Counted from the stretch's first letter, positions 1 through 9,355 are shown. The stretch is 64,000 nt of DNA from Chryseobacterium kimseyorum (GCF_025971945.1 NZ_JAPDHW010000002.1:434001-498000); one strand, 5' to 3'. Made by a program: numbers and translations. Notes: generated by a model not told the origin, from the letters alone.

Positions 1-705
1 AACCCACCACACACTAATCAACATTAATTTCTTTATATATAAAAAAAAGAATGATAGTTGTTGTTGAGTGTTGTGAGTTTCGGGGATAACTTTCCTGTTA
101 AAACTTCATAACATACAGTTTGAATTCAATTCATATTTAATTAACAACGTAAATGGTTGAACGTCTGATAAATTTTAGACTTACTCACAAATATTAGTAA
201 CTTTTGAACAATGGTAAATATTAGTTTCTTGATTATGGAGAAATGCCAGATTTCTGACAGGAAAGTTTTTTGAAGTTTTAGCCGATATATTTGGAGGCAA
301 CTTTTAGTAATGTTTTAATTGGATTAGGAAATATTTAGTTTAAAAAAGTTTTCCACAGTTATTCACAATGCTTTTCACACTTTATGAGTAGATAAATCAC
401 ATTTTGTGAGTAACTGTATATTTCTTTTTTAAACTAATTGTAATACACGGAAAATCAATGTATTATATTAGATATAGATTAAATTCGTTTTTTTGACAAA
501 TGAAAATTTTGCATTTTCGATCATCTGAGTTTGAAGGGAAACAATTTTTTAATCATTTCAAATGAGTGAAAAACGATTTCTGCAGTTGAAAATTTAAAGA
601 TGAATGCTTACCTCCTAATAAGGCTGTTAAAATTTTATCTTTTTGTCTAATCTTAAATATTGATATAAATCGTACTGAACAGAGAAGATTATTTCGGATT
701 TAACG
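1..705. other. Gene-free AT-rich region with DnaA-box-like 9-mers
   Basis: I see no credible gene here. Between 349 and 413 there are several sequences close to the DnaA box TTATCCACA: TTTTCCACA at 349-357 (one mismatch), TTATTCACA at 359-367 (one mismatch), a weaker CTTTTCACA at 371-379 and TGTGAGTAA at 405-413. The reverse complement of the last, TTACTCACA, also occurs at 181-189. This could be a replication origin or a DnaA-regulated site, or simply chance in AT-rich DNA. The window edge prevents seeing the left neighbour. Confidence 0.3.
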
Positions 706-713
706 TAACTTTG
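706..713 (+). promoter_or_regulatory. -7 box of the rpiB promoter
   Basis: TAACTTTG fits the Bacteroidota -7 consensus TAnnTTTG and lies 36 bp before the chosen rpiB ATG. No clear TTTG -33 element is visible about 20 bp upstream, so this is a partial match. Confidence 0.4.
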
Positions 714-749
714 TATGAAGATTTTAATAACAATAGATATACAGTAGAA

Positions 750-1184
750 ATGAAAAGAAAAATAGCTATTGCCGCAGACCATGCAGGTTTTGAGTATAAA
801 GAAATTCTGAAAAAACATTTGGAAGAAAACTTTGAAGTTCAGGATTTTGGAACTTTTTCTACAGACAGCGTTGATTATCCGGATTTTGTGCATCCTGCTG
901 CGACATCAGTAGAGAATGGCGAAAATGAACTGGGAATTTTAATCTGCGGAAGTGGAAACGGAGTGCAGATTACTGCCAACAAGCATCAGAAAATCAGATG
1001 TGCATTGTGTTGGATGCCAGAAATTGCTGAACTGGCAAGACAGCATAATGATGCAAATATGATTTCTATCCCTGCGCGATTTATTTCTAAGGAAGTTGCT
1101 ATTGAAATTGCAAACAGATTTCTTTCTACAGATTTTGAAGGTGGAAGACACCAGACAAGAGTTGATAAAATAGCATTCTGCTAA
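750..1184 (+). CDS. rpiB: Ribose-5-phosphate isomerase B
   Basis: This 144-residue protein belongs to the RpiB/LacAB family, which interconverts ribose 5-phosphate and ribulose 5-phosphate in the cytoplasmic pentose phosphate pathway. The N-terminal AIAADHAGFEYK motif and the ICGSGNGV loop, with the active-site Cys and the phosphate-binding loop, are both present, and the length is normal for the family. The frame is open upstream to a TTG at 711, but that codon lies inside the -7 box. The ATG at 750, which begins with MKRKIAIAADHAG, is the natural start. A terminator follows directly. Confidence 0.93.
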   Translation: MKRKIAIAADHAGFEYKEILKKHLEENFEVQDFGTFSTDSVDYPDFVHPAATSVENGENELGILICGSGNGVQITANKHQKIRCALCWMPEIAELARQHNDANMISIPARFISKEVAIEIANRFLSTDFEGGRHQTRVDKIAFC

Positions 1185-1190
1185 AACATA

Positions 1191-1230
1191 AAGGCTTGTA
1201 ATTCAGTTTGCAAGCCTTATTTATTTTTTA
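1191..1230 (+). terminator. Rho-independent terminator after rpiB
   Basis: AAGGCTTG at 1191-1198 pairs with CAAGCCTT at 1211-1218, and a T-rich tract follows. It separates rpiB from the DUF1016 gene. Confidence 0.8.
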
Positions 1231-1462
1231 TTTCTTATATTTGCATCATCAGACAGAAATTACCAATCTGTTTATTCCATTCTAATGCCTGAAAATAATT
1301 TAGATATTTATTGAAAGGTTTTCCTCCCACTTCTCCTTTTTTGTATTAAATTTATACAACTAAAATTTTCATTTTAAGCGAAAATTTCATTTAAAAAAAT
1401 AAAAACTACAGAGTAATTTACCGTATAAAAGTGATTCCATAACTGTAGAGTGTAGAACATCA

Positions 1463-2485
1463 ATGTTAGAAAATTCTCAAATAAAATTCATTTCTGAAAT
1501 TAAAACTAAAGTAAGAAATGCACAGTACGAAGCGATGAAGGCGGTGAATGTTGCCTTGATCAGCCTGTATTGGGAGATTGGGAAATCAATATCGGAGAGC
1601 CAGACAGAAAACTGGGGAAAATCTGTTGTAGCTACATTATCTAATGAATTGCAAAAAGAATTTCCTGGAGTTGGAGGTTTTTCGGTTGGAAATTTGTGGT
1701 TGATGGCTCAGTTTTATTCTGAATATCAGTCAGATATAAATCTCGTACCATTGGTACGAGAAATTAGCTGGACTAAACATATTACAATTTTAAAAAAATG
1801 TAAGGATCCAAAAGAAAGAGAGTTTTATATTCTTTCCACCAGAAAATTTGGTTGGACAAAAAATGTTCTCATTCACCAGATTGAAAATAAAACATTTGAA
1901 AAATATCTTGTCAACCAAACCAATTTTGATGAGACTTTACCTGAGAAGATAAAAAATCAAGCAATTCTCTCAGTCAAAGACGAATATATTTTTGATTTTC
2001 TGGGGATTGAAGAAGAACATTCTGAAAAAGAATTAGAAATTAAATTAATTCAAAATATCCGAGGATTTCTACTTGAGCTCGGCAGTGATTTTTCTTTCAT
2101 CGGAAACCAGTATAAAGTTGCTGTGTCTGACAAAGAATATTTCATTGACCTATTGCTGTTTCATCGGAGGCTACAAAGTCTTGTTGCGATAGAATTGAAA
2201 GTAGGGGAATTTTTACCGGAATATAAAGGTAAGATGGAATTTTATCTGAATCTTCTGAATGACAAAGTAAAATTGTCCCACGAGAATGAAGCTATTGGGA
2301 TTATTATTTGCAAAAGTAAAGACCGTACCATCGTAGAATATTCATTGAAATCAAGCAATTTGCCAATAGGAATTGCTACGTATTCAACCTCAGAAAAGCT
2401 TCCAAAAAATTATCAAAAGCTATTACCAAATAATGAAGAATTATCAGAGAAATTTGATAATTATATTAAAAATTTAAAAGAATAA
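1463..2485 (+). CDS. DUF1016/YhcG-family PD-(D/E)XK nuclease
   Basis: This 340-residue protein has the two parts of the YhcG family. The N-terminal DUF1016 domain (about residues 10-160, with VALISLYWEIGKSI) is followed by a C-terminal PD-(D/E)XK nuclease fold (about 190-335). There FIDLLLFHRR and VAIELKVGEF supply the Asp and the E-x-K catalytic residues. Family members are found near restriction-modification and other mobile defence loci; the substrate here is unknown. The stop codon is one base from the rnr start, so the gene shares a transcript with rnr. A 280-bp AT-rich leader with a TTGTAT/ATACAA inverted repeat (1341-1359) lies upstream. It looks like an accessory gene placed between rpiB and rnr. 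Confidence 0.85.
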   Translation: MLENSQIKFISEIKTKVRNAQYEAMKAVNVALISLYWEIGKSISESQTENWGKSVVATLSNELQKEFPGVGGFSVGNLWLMAQFYSEYQSDINLVPLVREISWTKHITILKKCKDPKEREFYILSTRKFGWTKNVLIHQIENKTFEKYLVNQTNFDETLPEKIKNQAILSVKDEYIFDFLGIEEEHSEKELEIKLIQNIRGFLLELGSDFSFIGNQYKVAVSDKEYFIDLLLFHRRLQSLVAIELKVGEFLPEYKGKMEFYLNLLNDKVKLSHENEAIGIIICKSKDRTIVEYSLKSSNLPIGIATYSTSEKLPKNYQKLLPNNEELSEKFDNYIKNLKE

Positions 2486-2486
2486 A

Positions 2487-4637
2487 ATGCCAAAAAAAAA
2501 TAAATACATAAGTCAGAAAAATGACTCAAAACTCATGGAAATAGGAAGATTAATTCTCCGTTTCATGAATCAGAACCAAACAAAAATTTATAACTACAAA
2601 CAGATTTCAGACGGAATTGATTATAAAAATCCGAGACAGCGTGAGTTGGTGATCCAATCTTTGCACAAGCTTTTGGCGAATCAGAGAATCAAGGAAACTG
2701 AGAAAGGTAAATTCAGCATTAATCTTAATATTGAAGGAACTTTGACGGGTGTGATCGACTTTAATCAAAGTGGAAATGCCTATGTTACTGTTGAGAATTT
2801 GAAAGACGATGTTTTCGTTCATGCTAAAAACGTGAAAGACGCTTTACAGGGAGATAAAGTACTGATCGTAACCTACAATTTTAAAGGTAAAAAAATGGAA
2901 GGCTCTGTGCTTGAAGTTTTAGAAAGAAACCGTACAGAGTTTGTAGGAACTTTCCAATTGGTACCCCACAAGGAATTCGGATTTGTAGTTTGTGACAAAA
3001 AAACAATTAACACTGATATTTTTATACCAAAAGGTAAAATTAACGGTGCAGAAAACGGCGATAAAGTCGTTGTAAAAATGCTGGAATGGAAAGCGGGAGA
3101 CAAAAATCCTGACGGTGAAATTATAAAAGTTCTCGGCGCACCAGGCGAGCACGAAACAGAGATTCACTCTATATTGGCAGAATATGGCTTACCATACAAT
3201 TTCCCTGAAGAAGTGGAATCAGATGCCGATAAAATCGACCGAAGAGTGACGGATGAAGAAGTTGCAAAGCGTAGAGATATGCGTAAAATCTGCACATTCA
3301 CAATTGATCCGAAAGATGCAAAAGACTTTGATGATGCCCTGTCAATACAAAAACTGGAAAACGGAAACTGGGAAATCGGGGTACATATCGCCGACGTTTC
3401 TCACTATGTAGTTCCGGGAACGATGCTGGATGATGAAGCGTATGAAAGAGCAACTTCTGTGTATTTGGTGGACCGTGTGGTGCCGATGTTACCTGAGGTT
3501 TTGAGTAATGATGTCTGTTCTTTACGTCCAAACGAAGATAAATTTACATTTTCTGCAGTTTTTGAGATGAACGATAAAGCGGAAGTGGTAAAAGAATGGT
3601 TCGGTAGAACTGCGATTCATTCAGACAGAAGATTCACCTACGAAGAAGCTCAGGAAAGAATCGAGACTCAGGAAGGCGATTTAACAGAAGAAATTCTAAC
3701 GCTTGACAGACTGGCAAAAATTATGCGTGACCAGAGAATAAAAAATGGTGCGATTACTTTTGACAGAAGCGAAGTTCGATTTAATTTAAATGAAAAAAGC
3801 GAGCCGATTGGGGTTTATTTTAAAGTCAGCAAAGACTCAAATCATTTAATTGAAGAATTCATGCTTTTGGCGAACAGAAAAGTTTCCGAATTTGTTTCGC
3901 TTAAAAAAGGAAGACCTAACGGAAATACCTTTATTTATAGAGTTCACGATGATCCGGATCCTGCAAAATTAGAGGCTTTGAGAGATTTTGTTTCAACTTT
4001 CGGATATAAAATGGATTTGGCCAACACCAAAAAAGTTGCCGAATCTCTGAATAATTTACTTTCTGAAGTTAAAGGAAAAGGGGAAGAAAACATGATTGAA
4101 ACTTTGGCGATGCGAAGTATGAGTAAAGCAGTTTACTCTACCGAACCGATTGGTCATTATGGTCTTGGGTTCGACTATTATTCGCACTTTACCTCTCCTA
4201 TCCGTCGTTATCCCGATTTATTGGCGCACAGATTACTTCAGCATTATCTGGATGGCGGAAAATCTCCGGATAGAAATGAACTGGAAGAAAAAGCAAAGCA
4301 TTGCAGTGCAAGAGAACGTTTGGCAGCCGATGCAGAAAGAGACTCGATCAAATTTATGCAGGTAAAATTCATGGAAAAGCATTTGGGAGAAACCTTCACA
4401 GGTGTTATTTCCGGAGTGGCTGAGTTTGGTTTCTGGGTACAAATTCCTGAAAACGGCGCTGAAGGTCTGATTAAATTACGTGATCTGATGGATGATTCTT
4501 ACACGTATGATAAGTCTACACATGCAGTTTACGGTTCAAGAACAGGCAGAAGATTTCAGTTGGGTGAAGAAGTTCAGATTAAAGTAGTGAAAGCCAATTT
4601 AATTCAAAAGCAACTGGATTTTAAGATTGTTGATTAA
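2487..4637 (+). CDS. rnr: Ribonuclease R
   Basis: This 716-residue 3'-5' exoribonuclease of the RNase II/R family degrades structured RNA and acts in mRNA turnover and rRNA quality control. In order it has an N-terminal winged-helix segment (about 10-70), two cold-shock/OB domains (about 75-220), the RNB catalytic domain (about 255-580) and a C-terminal S1 domain (about 635-712). The catalytic TIDPKDAKDFDDAL motif places the metal-binding aspartates at 274, 280, 282 and 283. The start lies one base after the preceding stop codon, so translation is probably coupled. Confidence 0.95.
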   Translation: MPKKNKYISQKNDSKLMEIGRLILRFMNQNQTKIYNYKQISDGIDYKNPRQRELVIQSLHKLLANQRIKETEKGKFSINLNIEGTLTGVIDFNQSGNAYVTVENLKDDVFVHAKNVKDALQGDKVLIVTYNFKGKKMEGSVLEVLERNRTEFVGTFQLVPHKEFGFVVCDKKTINTDIFIPKGKINGAENGDKVVVKMLEWKAGDKNPDGEIIKVLGAPGEHETEIHSILAEYGLPYNFPEEVESDADKIDRRVTDEEVAKRRDMRKICTFTIDPKDAKDFDDALSIQKLENGNWEIGVHIADVSHYVVPGTMLDDEAYERATSVYLVDRVVPMLPEVLSNDVCSLRPNEDKFTFSAVFEMNDKAEVVKEWFGRTAIHSDRRFTYEEAQERIETQEGDLTEEILTLDRLAKIMRDQRIKNGAITFDRSEVRFNLNEKSEPIGVYFKVSKDSNHLIEEFMLLANRKVSEFVSLKKGRPNGNTFIYRVHDDPDPAKLEALRDFVSTFGYKMDLANTKKVAESLNNLLSEVKGKGEENMIETLAMRSMSKAVYSTEPIGHYGLGFDYYSHFTSPIRRYPDLLAHRLLQHYLDGGKSPDRNELEEKAKHCSARERLAADAERDSIKFMQVKFMEKHLGETFTGVISGVAEFGFWVQIPENGAEGLIKLRDLMDDSYTYDKSTHAVYGSRTGRRFQLGEEVQIKVVKANLIQKQLDFKIVD

Positions 4638-4657
4638 ATTTCAATATAGAATTAATA

Positions 4658-4690
4658 AAAGACTGTCCTATGTGGCAGTCTTTTTAGTTT
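4658..4690 (+). terminator. Terminator after rnr
   Basis: AAAGACTG pairs with CAGTCTTT (4658-4665 and 4676-4683) and a T run follows. Confidence 0.8.
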
Positions 4691-4759
4691 AAAAAAGTTT
4701 TTAAAATACAATTTCTGCTTAAAAAAATCATTTTTGCGGGCAAATAGAAATATAATTTT

Positions 4760-4767
4760 TAAATTTG
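4760..4767 (+). promoter_or_regulatory. -7 box before the LysE gene
   Basis: TAAATTTG matches TAnnTTTG, 17 bp before the ATG. A TTTG lies at 4733-4736 with a 23-bp spacer, slightly longer than usual. Confidence 0.4.
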
Positions 4768-4784
4768 GGATAGAAACAATTTGA

Positions 4785-5471
4785 ATGTTTGAACTTGTAT
4801 TATCGGCCGTGGGTCTGGGCTTTATGTTAAGCTTGGTTTTCATTGGTCCTATTTTTTTCCTCTTAATTGAAACCAGTTTTACAAGAGGTCCCAGACATGC
4901 TTTAGCACTAGATTTTGGTGTCATCACAGCAGATTTATTGTGCATTATAGCAGCATATTACGCGAGTGCAGACATCGTTAATCTTATCGATAAACACCCT
5001 GGTTTTTATAGAATCACATCCATTCTTATTCTTTCCTACGGTATTGTTATGTTGGTCACCAAAACCAAAATGCATTTGCCTGGAGAAGAAAAAATTATCA
5101 GTCAGAATTATTTTAGAACCTTCCTCAACGGTTTTCTTTTAAATCTTTTGAATGTGGGAGTTGTCCTTTTTTGGCTGGTAACCGTCATAGGAGTAAGAAA
5201 TCAATATCCTGATACAGGAAATATGATTCTTTACCTCGGATTAGTTCTTGCTACCTATCTGATGATTGATTTTATGAAGATCTTTCTGGCCAAACAGTTT
5301 CATGACAGATTAACTCAAAAATTAGCCAATAATATCAGACGAGGAGTAGGATGCGTTTTGATTTTATTTAGTTTTTTTATTTTCCTCCAAAGTTTCAAAA
5401 AATTTAATCAATTTGATAAAAAGCTGGAAGAAGCAGAAAAGAAAGAATTAAAATATAAGAAAAGTCACTGA
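4785..5471 (+). CDS. LysE/RhtB-family amino-acid exporter
   Basis: This 228-residue integral membrane protein has about six hydrophobic segments and the LysE-type N-terminus, with GLGFMLSLVFIGPIFFLLI followed by FTRGPRHALALDFGVI. Family members export amino acids or related metabolites, but the substrate cannot be told from sequence. The C-terminus after the last membrane segment is a short, highly charged, lysine-rich cytoplasmic tail (about 205-228). It appears to be a single gene with its own promoter. Confidence 0.85.
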   Translation: MFELVLSAVGLGFMLSLVFIGPIFFLLIETSFTRGPRHALALDFGVITADLLCIIAAYYASADIVNLIDKHPGFYRITSILILSYGIVMLVTKTKMHLPGEEKIISQNYFRTFLNGFLLNLLNVGVVLFWLVTVIGVRNQYPDTGNMILYLGLVLATYLMIDFMKIFLAKQFHDRLTQKLANNIRRGVGCVLILFSFFIFLQSFKKFNQFDKKLEEAEKKELKYKKSH

Positions 5472-5582
5472 TCAATTTAATTCAATTAAAAACATCAATT
5501 ACAATCGCAGTGACTTAAAGAAATAAGTATTCACAACGTTTTAGCGATTGCAGATGATTTATAAAAAACAACAAAAATACAG

Positions 5583-6512
5583 ATGAAAAAAATATTTCCA
5601 AAATCACTTAAGAAAGGCGATAAAATTGCCGTTATTTCTCCTGCCGGAGCAGTGGAACCTTCTCAGCTTGAAAAGGGAATAAATTTGATAAAAAGCAAAG
5701 GTTTTGAACCTGTTTTGGGCGAAAATCTTTACACCAAATATTCGAACGGATACAATTATGCCGGAACTGAAGAACAGAGAACGAAAGATATTAATTGGGC
5801 TTTGAATGATCCTGAAATTTCTGCAATCTGGGCGTCAAGAGGTGGTTATGGCTGTCAGCATTTAATTGAAAACTTAAATTTAAAACAATTTAGCAAAAAT
5901 CCAAAGTGGTACATTGGATATTCTGATAATACAGTGATCCAAAGTTATTTACTGAAAAAGGGTTTTGCCTCTATTCACGGACAAACTGTTAAAACTTCAA
6001 GTTTCGGAGTGACTGATGAAAGTTATGACTTAACGTTTAATATTCTTAAAGGTAAACCTTTAAAATACACTTTGAAATCAAATCATTATAACAAAGAAGG
6101 AAATGTAGAAGGTGAACTGGTTGGCGGAAATTTAGCCTTAGTTTATGCGCTTTTAGGAACCAAATATTCTTTTGACTTTAAAGATAAAATTTTATTTATA
6201 GAAGATATTGGCGAAAATTTCTATGCGCTAGACAGAATGATGATGAGCCTGGAAATGGCAGGAGTCTTCACAAAAATAAGTGGTTTAATCATCGGTGGAA
6301 TGACGAATATGGGTGACGAAAAAGAAAATAAGCAGTACGAGGAAAGTTTTGATGAGTTTGCTTACAAATTAATTTCAGACAGAATTTCAAAATATAGCTT
6401 CCCTACTGTTTTTGCTTTTCCGAATGGGCATATTCACAATAATATTCCTTTGATCTTAGGAGCAGAAGTTTCTCTTAAAGCCGGAAAAAATGTATCATTA
6501 ACCTTTAAATAA
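5583..6512 (+). CDS. LD-carboxypeptidase (peptidase S66)
   Basis: This 309-residue protein of the LdcA/MccF serine peptidase family removes the terminal D-amino acid from tetrapeptides during murein recycling. Visible landmarks are KKGDKIAVISPAG at the N-terminus, the nucleophile context YIGYSDNT, GELVGGNLALV, the Glu-containing LFIEDIGE and the His-containing FPNGHIHNN near the C-terminus, which together form the Ser-Glu-His triad. No signal peptide is visible, so it is probably cytoplasmic. A DoxX-like gene follows after 4 bp and is probably co-transcribed. Confidence 0.9.
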   Translation: MKKIFPKSLKKGDKIAVISPAGAVEPSQLEKGINLIKSKGFEPVLGENLYTKYSNGYNYAGTEEQRTKDINWALNDPEISAIWASRGGYGCQHLIENLNLKQFSKNPKWYIGYSDNTVIQSYLLKKGFASIHGQTVKTSSFGVTDESYDLTFNILKGKPLKYTLKSNHYNKEGNVEGELVGGNLALVYALLGTKYSFDFKDKILFIEDIGENFYALDRMMMSLEMAGVFTKISGLIIGGMTNMGDEKENKQYEESFDEFAYKLISDRISKYSFPTVFAFPNGHIHNNIPLILGAEVSLKAGKNVSLTFK

Positions 6513-6516
6513 AATA

Positions 6517-6867
6517 ATGTTTTACTCAAAATTTATACTAGCATTTTCTCTGATTCTGGCCGGAATTATACACTTTGTAAAGCCACAGATTTTCATGAAA
6601 ATTATGCCAGACTACATTCCGATGCATCTGCAGATGGTGTACATCAGTGGCGCGGTAGAAATTTTGTGTGGAACTCTCCTTCTATTTCCGGAAACTCAAA
6701 AGCTTGGAGCGTACCTTTGTATCGCATTATTTATTGCAGTTTTTCCTGCAAATATAGAGATGGCAAGAAAGTTTTATCTGATTCATCACAAATATTTTTG
6801 GCTCACCGTTTTGAGACTTCCGTTGCAGATCGTTTTGATCTGGTGGGCGTATCAATTCAGAAAGTAA
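6517..6867 (+). CDS. DoxX-family membrane protein
   Basis: This 116-residue protein has four hydrophobic helices. It shows the DoxX-like pattern of a first helix with AGIIHFVKP, a second with SGAVEILCG, a third rich in Ala/Phe and a final one ending in IVLIWWAYQF. Family members are small inner-membrane proteins, some linked to redox or quinone partners; no function can be assigned here. It begins 4 bp after the LD-carboxypeptidase stop and is likely in the same transcript. Confidence 0.8.
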   Translation: MFYSKFILAFSLILAGIIHFVKPQIFMKIMPDYIPMHLQMVYISGAVEILCGTLLLFPETQKLGAYLCIALFIAVFPANIEMARKFYLIHHKYFWLTVLRLPLQIVLIWWAYQFRK

Positions 6868-6954
6868 CGGAATTTAGTAGTATCATTTGAGAGCGTCGCA
6901 TCCTTCATTTCATGTAAAACCAATATTTTCAAACCTTAATTCCCATACAAAATA

Positions 6955-7326
6955 ATGGCAGATCACAATGAACTTGGCAAGCAGGCAGAAGATTTAGCCG
7001 CGGATTATTTAATAAAAAACGGCTACAGAATTTTGGTGCGGAATTTCCGTTATCAGAAAGCTGAAATTGATATTATTTCTGAAAAAGATAATGTAATTAT
7101 TGTAACAGAAGTGAAAGCCAGATCAACCGATTTTTTTATTCTCCCGCAGGAAGCTGTTACAAAAGGGAAAATAAAACTGATCGTCACGGCAGCCAATCAT
7201 TTCATGGAAAAATTTAACAGCGATCAGGAAGTAAGATTTGACATTATTTCCGTCCTTCCAGACCAAAAAGGAAATTTAGAAATAGAACATATACCGGATG
7301 CTTTTCAGGCATTCGATGCAAATTAG
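6955..7326 (+). CDS. YraN/UPF0102 family endonuclease-like protein
   Basis: This 123-residue protein has the UPF0102 core: GKQAEDLAADYLIKNGYRIL, then the nuclease-fold residues in KAEIDIISEKD and VTEVKAR (E..D..E-x-K). The fold is related to Holliday-junction resolvases and PD-(D/E)XK nucleases. The cellular role is not established for most members. The length and the position of the putative catalytic residues are normal. Confidence 0.88.
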   Translation: MADHNELGKQAEDLAADYLIKNGYRILVRNFRYQKAEIDIISEKDNVIIVTEVKARSTDFFILPQEAVTKGKIKLIVTAANHFMEKFNSDQEVRFDIISVLPDQKGNLEIEHIPDAFQAFDAN

Positions 7327-7327
7327 C

Positions 7328-7397
7328 GAATGGCTAATGGCAGCTGGCTATTAGCAATTGATAGCCAATAGCCAAAAGCTATTAGCCAAAAGCAAAA
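7328..7397. repeat. Short GGCTA/TAGCC-rich inverted repeat cluster
   Basis: The gap before the SDR gene is made of repeated GGCTA and TAGCC words, including GGCTAT at 7346-7351 facing ATAGCC at 7361-7366. It can form alternative hairpins and has no T run. It looks like a small intergenic repeat rather than a terminator. Confidence 0.5.
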
Positions 7398-7404
7398 AAA
7401 GATT

Positions 7405-8157
7405 ATGAAAACAATACTCATCACCGGAGCCACTTCCGGAATTGGAAAAGCCACTGCAGAACTTTTTGCAAAACAGGGAAACAGGATCATTATCTGCGGA
7501 AGAAGATCTGAGGTTTTAGAATCTGTGAAAACAGAATTATCAGCTTATACCGAAATATTTAGTTTAAAGTTTGATGTTAGAAATTTAGAAGAAGTTGAAA
7601 CAGCAATTGCTTCGCTTCCTGAAGAATGGAAAAATATTGACGTTCTCATCAACAATGCAGGAAATGCGCACGGTTTAGAGCCGTTATCGGCAGGAAGTAC
7701 ACATGACTGGGACTCGATGATCGATGGAAATGTGAAAGGACTTTTATATGTCTCAAAAACGCTGATCCCTATGATGAAGGAAAGAAGTTCGGGGCAGATT
7801 ATCAACATCAGTTCTGTGGCTGCAAGGCAGACCTATGCCAATGGTGTGGTGTACTGTGCGACTAAAAAAGCAGTCGACGTTATTTCTGAAGGAATGAGAA
7901 TTGAGCTCACAGAATTCGGAATCAGAGTGACCAATATCCAGCCGGGCGCTGTAGAGACAGATTTTTCTCTGATCAGATTTAAAGGTGATCAGGAAAGAGC
8001 AGCGACAGTCTATGCCGGATACGAAGCTCTAAAGGCTCAAGATATCGCCGATGCAATTGCCTACTGTGTAAATGCACCGCAGCATGTCACGGTTTCAGAT
8101 ATGACGATCTATCCGAGCGCTCAGAGTGAACCGAGAACGATCTATAGAAAAGGGTAA
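7405..8157 (+). CDS. SDR-family NAD(P)-dependent oxidoreductase (YdfG-like)
   Basis: This 250-residue classical short-chain dehydrogenase shows the TGATSGIGKAT nucleotide-binding motif at the N-terminus, the NNAG motif near residue 85, and a catalytic Ser...Tyr-x-x-x-Lys set (ISSVAARQT, VYCATKKAV). The layout and the C-terminal VTNIQPGAVETDFSL resemble YdfG-type 3-hydroxy-acid/serine dehydrogenases. The true substrate cannot be assigned from sequence. Confidence 0.9.
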   Translation: MKTILITGATSGIGKATAELFAKQGNRIIICGRRSEVLESVKTELSAYTEIFSLKFDVRNLEEVETAIASLPEEWKNIDVLINNAGNAHGLEPLSAGSTHDWDSMIDGNVKGLLYVSKTLIPMMKERSSGQIINISSVAARQTYANGVVYCATKKAVDVISEGMRIELTEFGIRVTNIQPGAVETDFSLIRFKGDQERAATVYAGYEALKAQDIADAIAYCVNAPQHVTVSDMTIYPSAQSEPRTIYRKG

Positions 8158-8188
8158 GTTGAAAATTTTTTAATTTGAAAATTTGAAA

Positions 8189-8620
8189 ATGAGTATTCTT
8201 TATTTCTTTTTTCAGCTGTTTTTTGTTTTTGGATATTCTCAACAATATTCAAGGCAGGAAAAGCAATTGCTTTCTCAAGCAAATAGATTGGATTCTTTAA
8301 TGCAGAATAATGACTCTAAGATTTTAGATTTCTTTGAAAAGGATGTTTCTTTCGCTCATTCTAACGGCTGGATTCAGAATCTGGATGATTTTAAAAAAGA
8401 TTTTTCTTCTAAAAAAGTTGTTTATAAAGAAATCAAACAAACAGGAGTTTCAGAAATCAAAAAATTTAAAAATACATTCAGCGTCCGAAGAAAAATTAAA
8501 GTGACAGGGTTTTATAAAAGTGAACTTTTTGAAATGAATTTATCGCTTCTCGAAATTTGGATTAAAAACAAGTTTCAATGGAAATTGTGGAGCCGGCAAA
8601 GTGTGGAAATAAAGCTATAA
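8189..8620 (+). CDS. Secreted DUF4440/SnoaL-like protein
   Basis: This 143-residue protein has a hydrophobic signal peptide ending near FGYSQQ, followed by a compact domain. The pattern of an N-terminal helix with LDSLMQNNDSKILDFF, then FAHSNGWIQNLDDF and a C-terminal strand pair with LEIWIKNKFQWKLWSRQS fits the DUF4440/NTF2-like fold. Function is unknown. A TTG two codons upstream is in frame, but the ATG at 8189 is the better start. Confidence 0.7.
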   Translation: MSILYFFFQLFFVFGYSQQYSRQEKQLLSQANRLDSLMQNNDSKILDFFEKDVSFAHSNGWIQNLDDFKKDFSSKKVVYKEIKQTGVSEIKKFKNTFSVRRKIKVTGFYKSELFEMNLSLLEIWIKNKFQWKLWSRQSVEIKL

Positions 8621-8674
8621 ATTTACATCATCAAATTCAGCAATTTCATTTGCTTTTAAAATTGAATTGAAAAA

Positions 8675-9355
8675 ATGAAAATACTATACCTCGAAACCTC
8701 TTCAAAAAACTGCTCAGTCGCTATTTCGGATGATGAAAAGTTGCTTTGTGTATGTGAAGAAGTTTCGGAAAATTATAAACAGTCAGAGAGTCTTCACTCT
8801 TTTGTTGAATGGGCATTGGAGGGAGCAGAAATTTCGTTAAAAGATCTGGACGCAATCTGTCTGGGCAAAGGTCCGGGCTCATATACAGGCTTGAGAATTG
8901 GCGCGGCCTCTGCGAAAGGTTTTTGTTACGGCTTAAATATTCCCTTGATGGCGGTAAATTCTATGGAAAGTATGAAAGAGCCGTTTTTAGGGCAAAACTA
9001 CGATCTGATTATCCCTTTGGTCGATGCAAGACGAATGGAGGTTTATACTGCCGTTTATGACGGAGTTTCAGGAGAAGAGTTAAGTCCTACGGAAGCAAAA
9101 GTTTTAGATGAAAGTTCTTTTCAGGAATTTGCAGATAAAAAAGTACTTTTTGTAGGCGACGGAGCAGCAAAAGCTAAGGAGATTCTTCAGCTTCCAAATG
9201 CTGAGTTTAGTGAAGACCTCTACCCTTCTGCAAAATATTTAGTTAAGAAAAGTTTAGAAAAAATCAAAAGCAATGACTTTGAAGATATTGCCTACTTTGA
9301 ACCTTTTTATTTAAAAGAATTTCACGGAGTGAAAAAGAAAAAAAGCGAAGATTAA
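8675..9355 (+). CDS. tsaB: tRNA t6A biosynthesis protein TsaB
   Basis: This 226-residue YeaZ/TsaB-family protein is the non-catalytic partner of TsaD in making N6-threonylcarbamoyladenosine at position 37 of ANN-decoding tRNAs. The ILYLETSSKNCSVAI start and the GKGPGSYTGLRIG loop are diagnostic. The stop codon sits in the centre of the bidirectional terminator shared with the convergent sprE gene. Confidence 0.93.
   Translation: MKILYLETSSKNCSVAISDDEKLLCVCEEVSENYKQSESLHSFVEWALEGAEISLKDLDAICLGKGPGSYTGLRIGAASAKGFCYGLNIPLMAVNSMESMKEPFLGQNYDLIIPLVDARRMEVYTAVYDGVSGEELSPTEAKVLDESSFQEFADKKVLFVGDGAAKAKEILQLPNAEFSEDLYPSAKYLVKKSLEKIKSNDFEDIAYFEPFYLKEFHGVKKKKSED

Noticed and set aside
627..893. Minus-strand frame overlapping rpiB
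   Set aside because: It is antisense to a conserved gene and has a random Phe/Ile-rich composition.
4150..4442. Several 60-90-codon frames inside rnr on both strands
   Set aside because: They are shadows of a well-conserved coding sequence.
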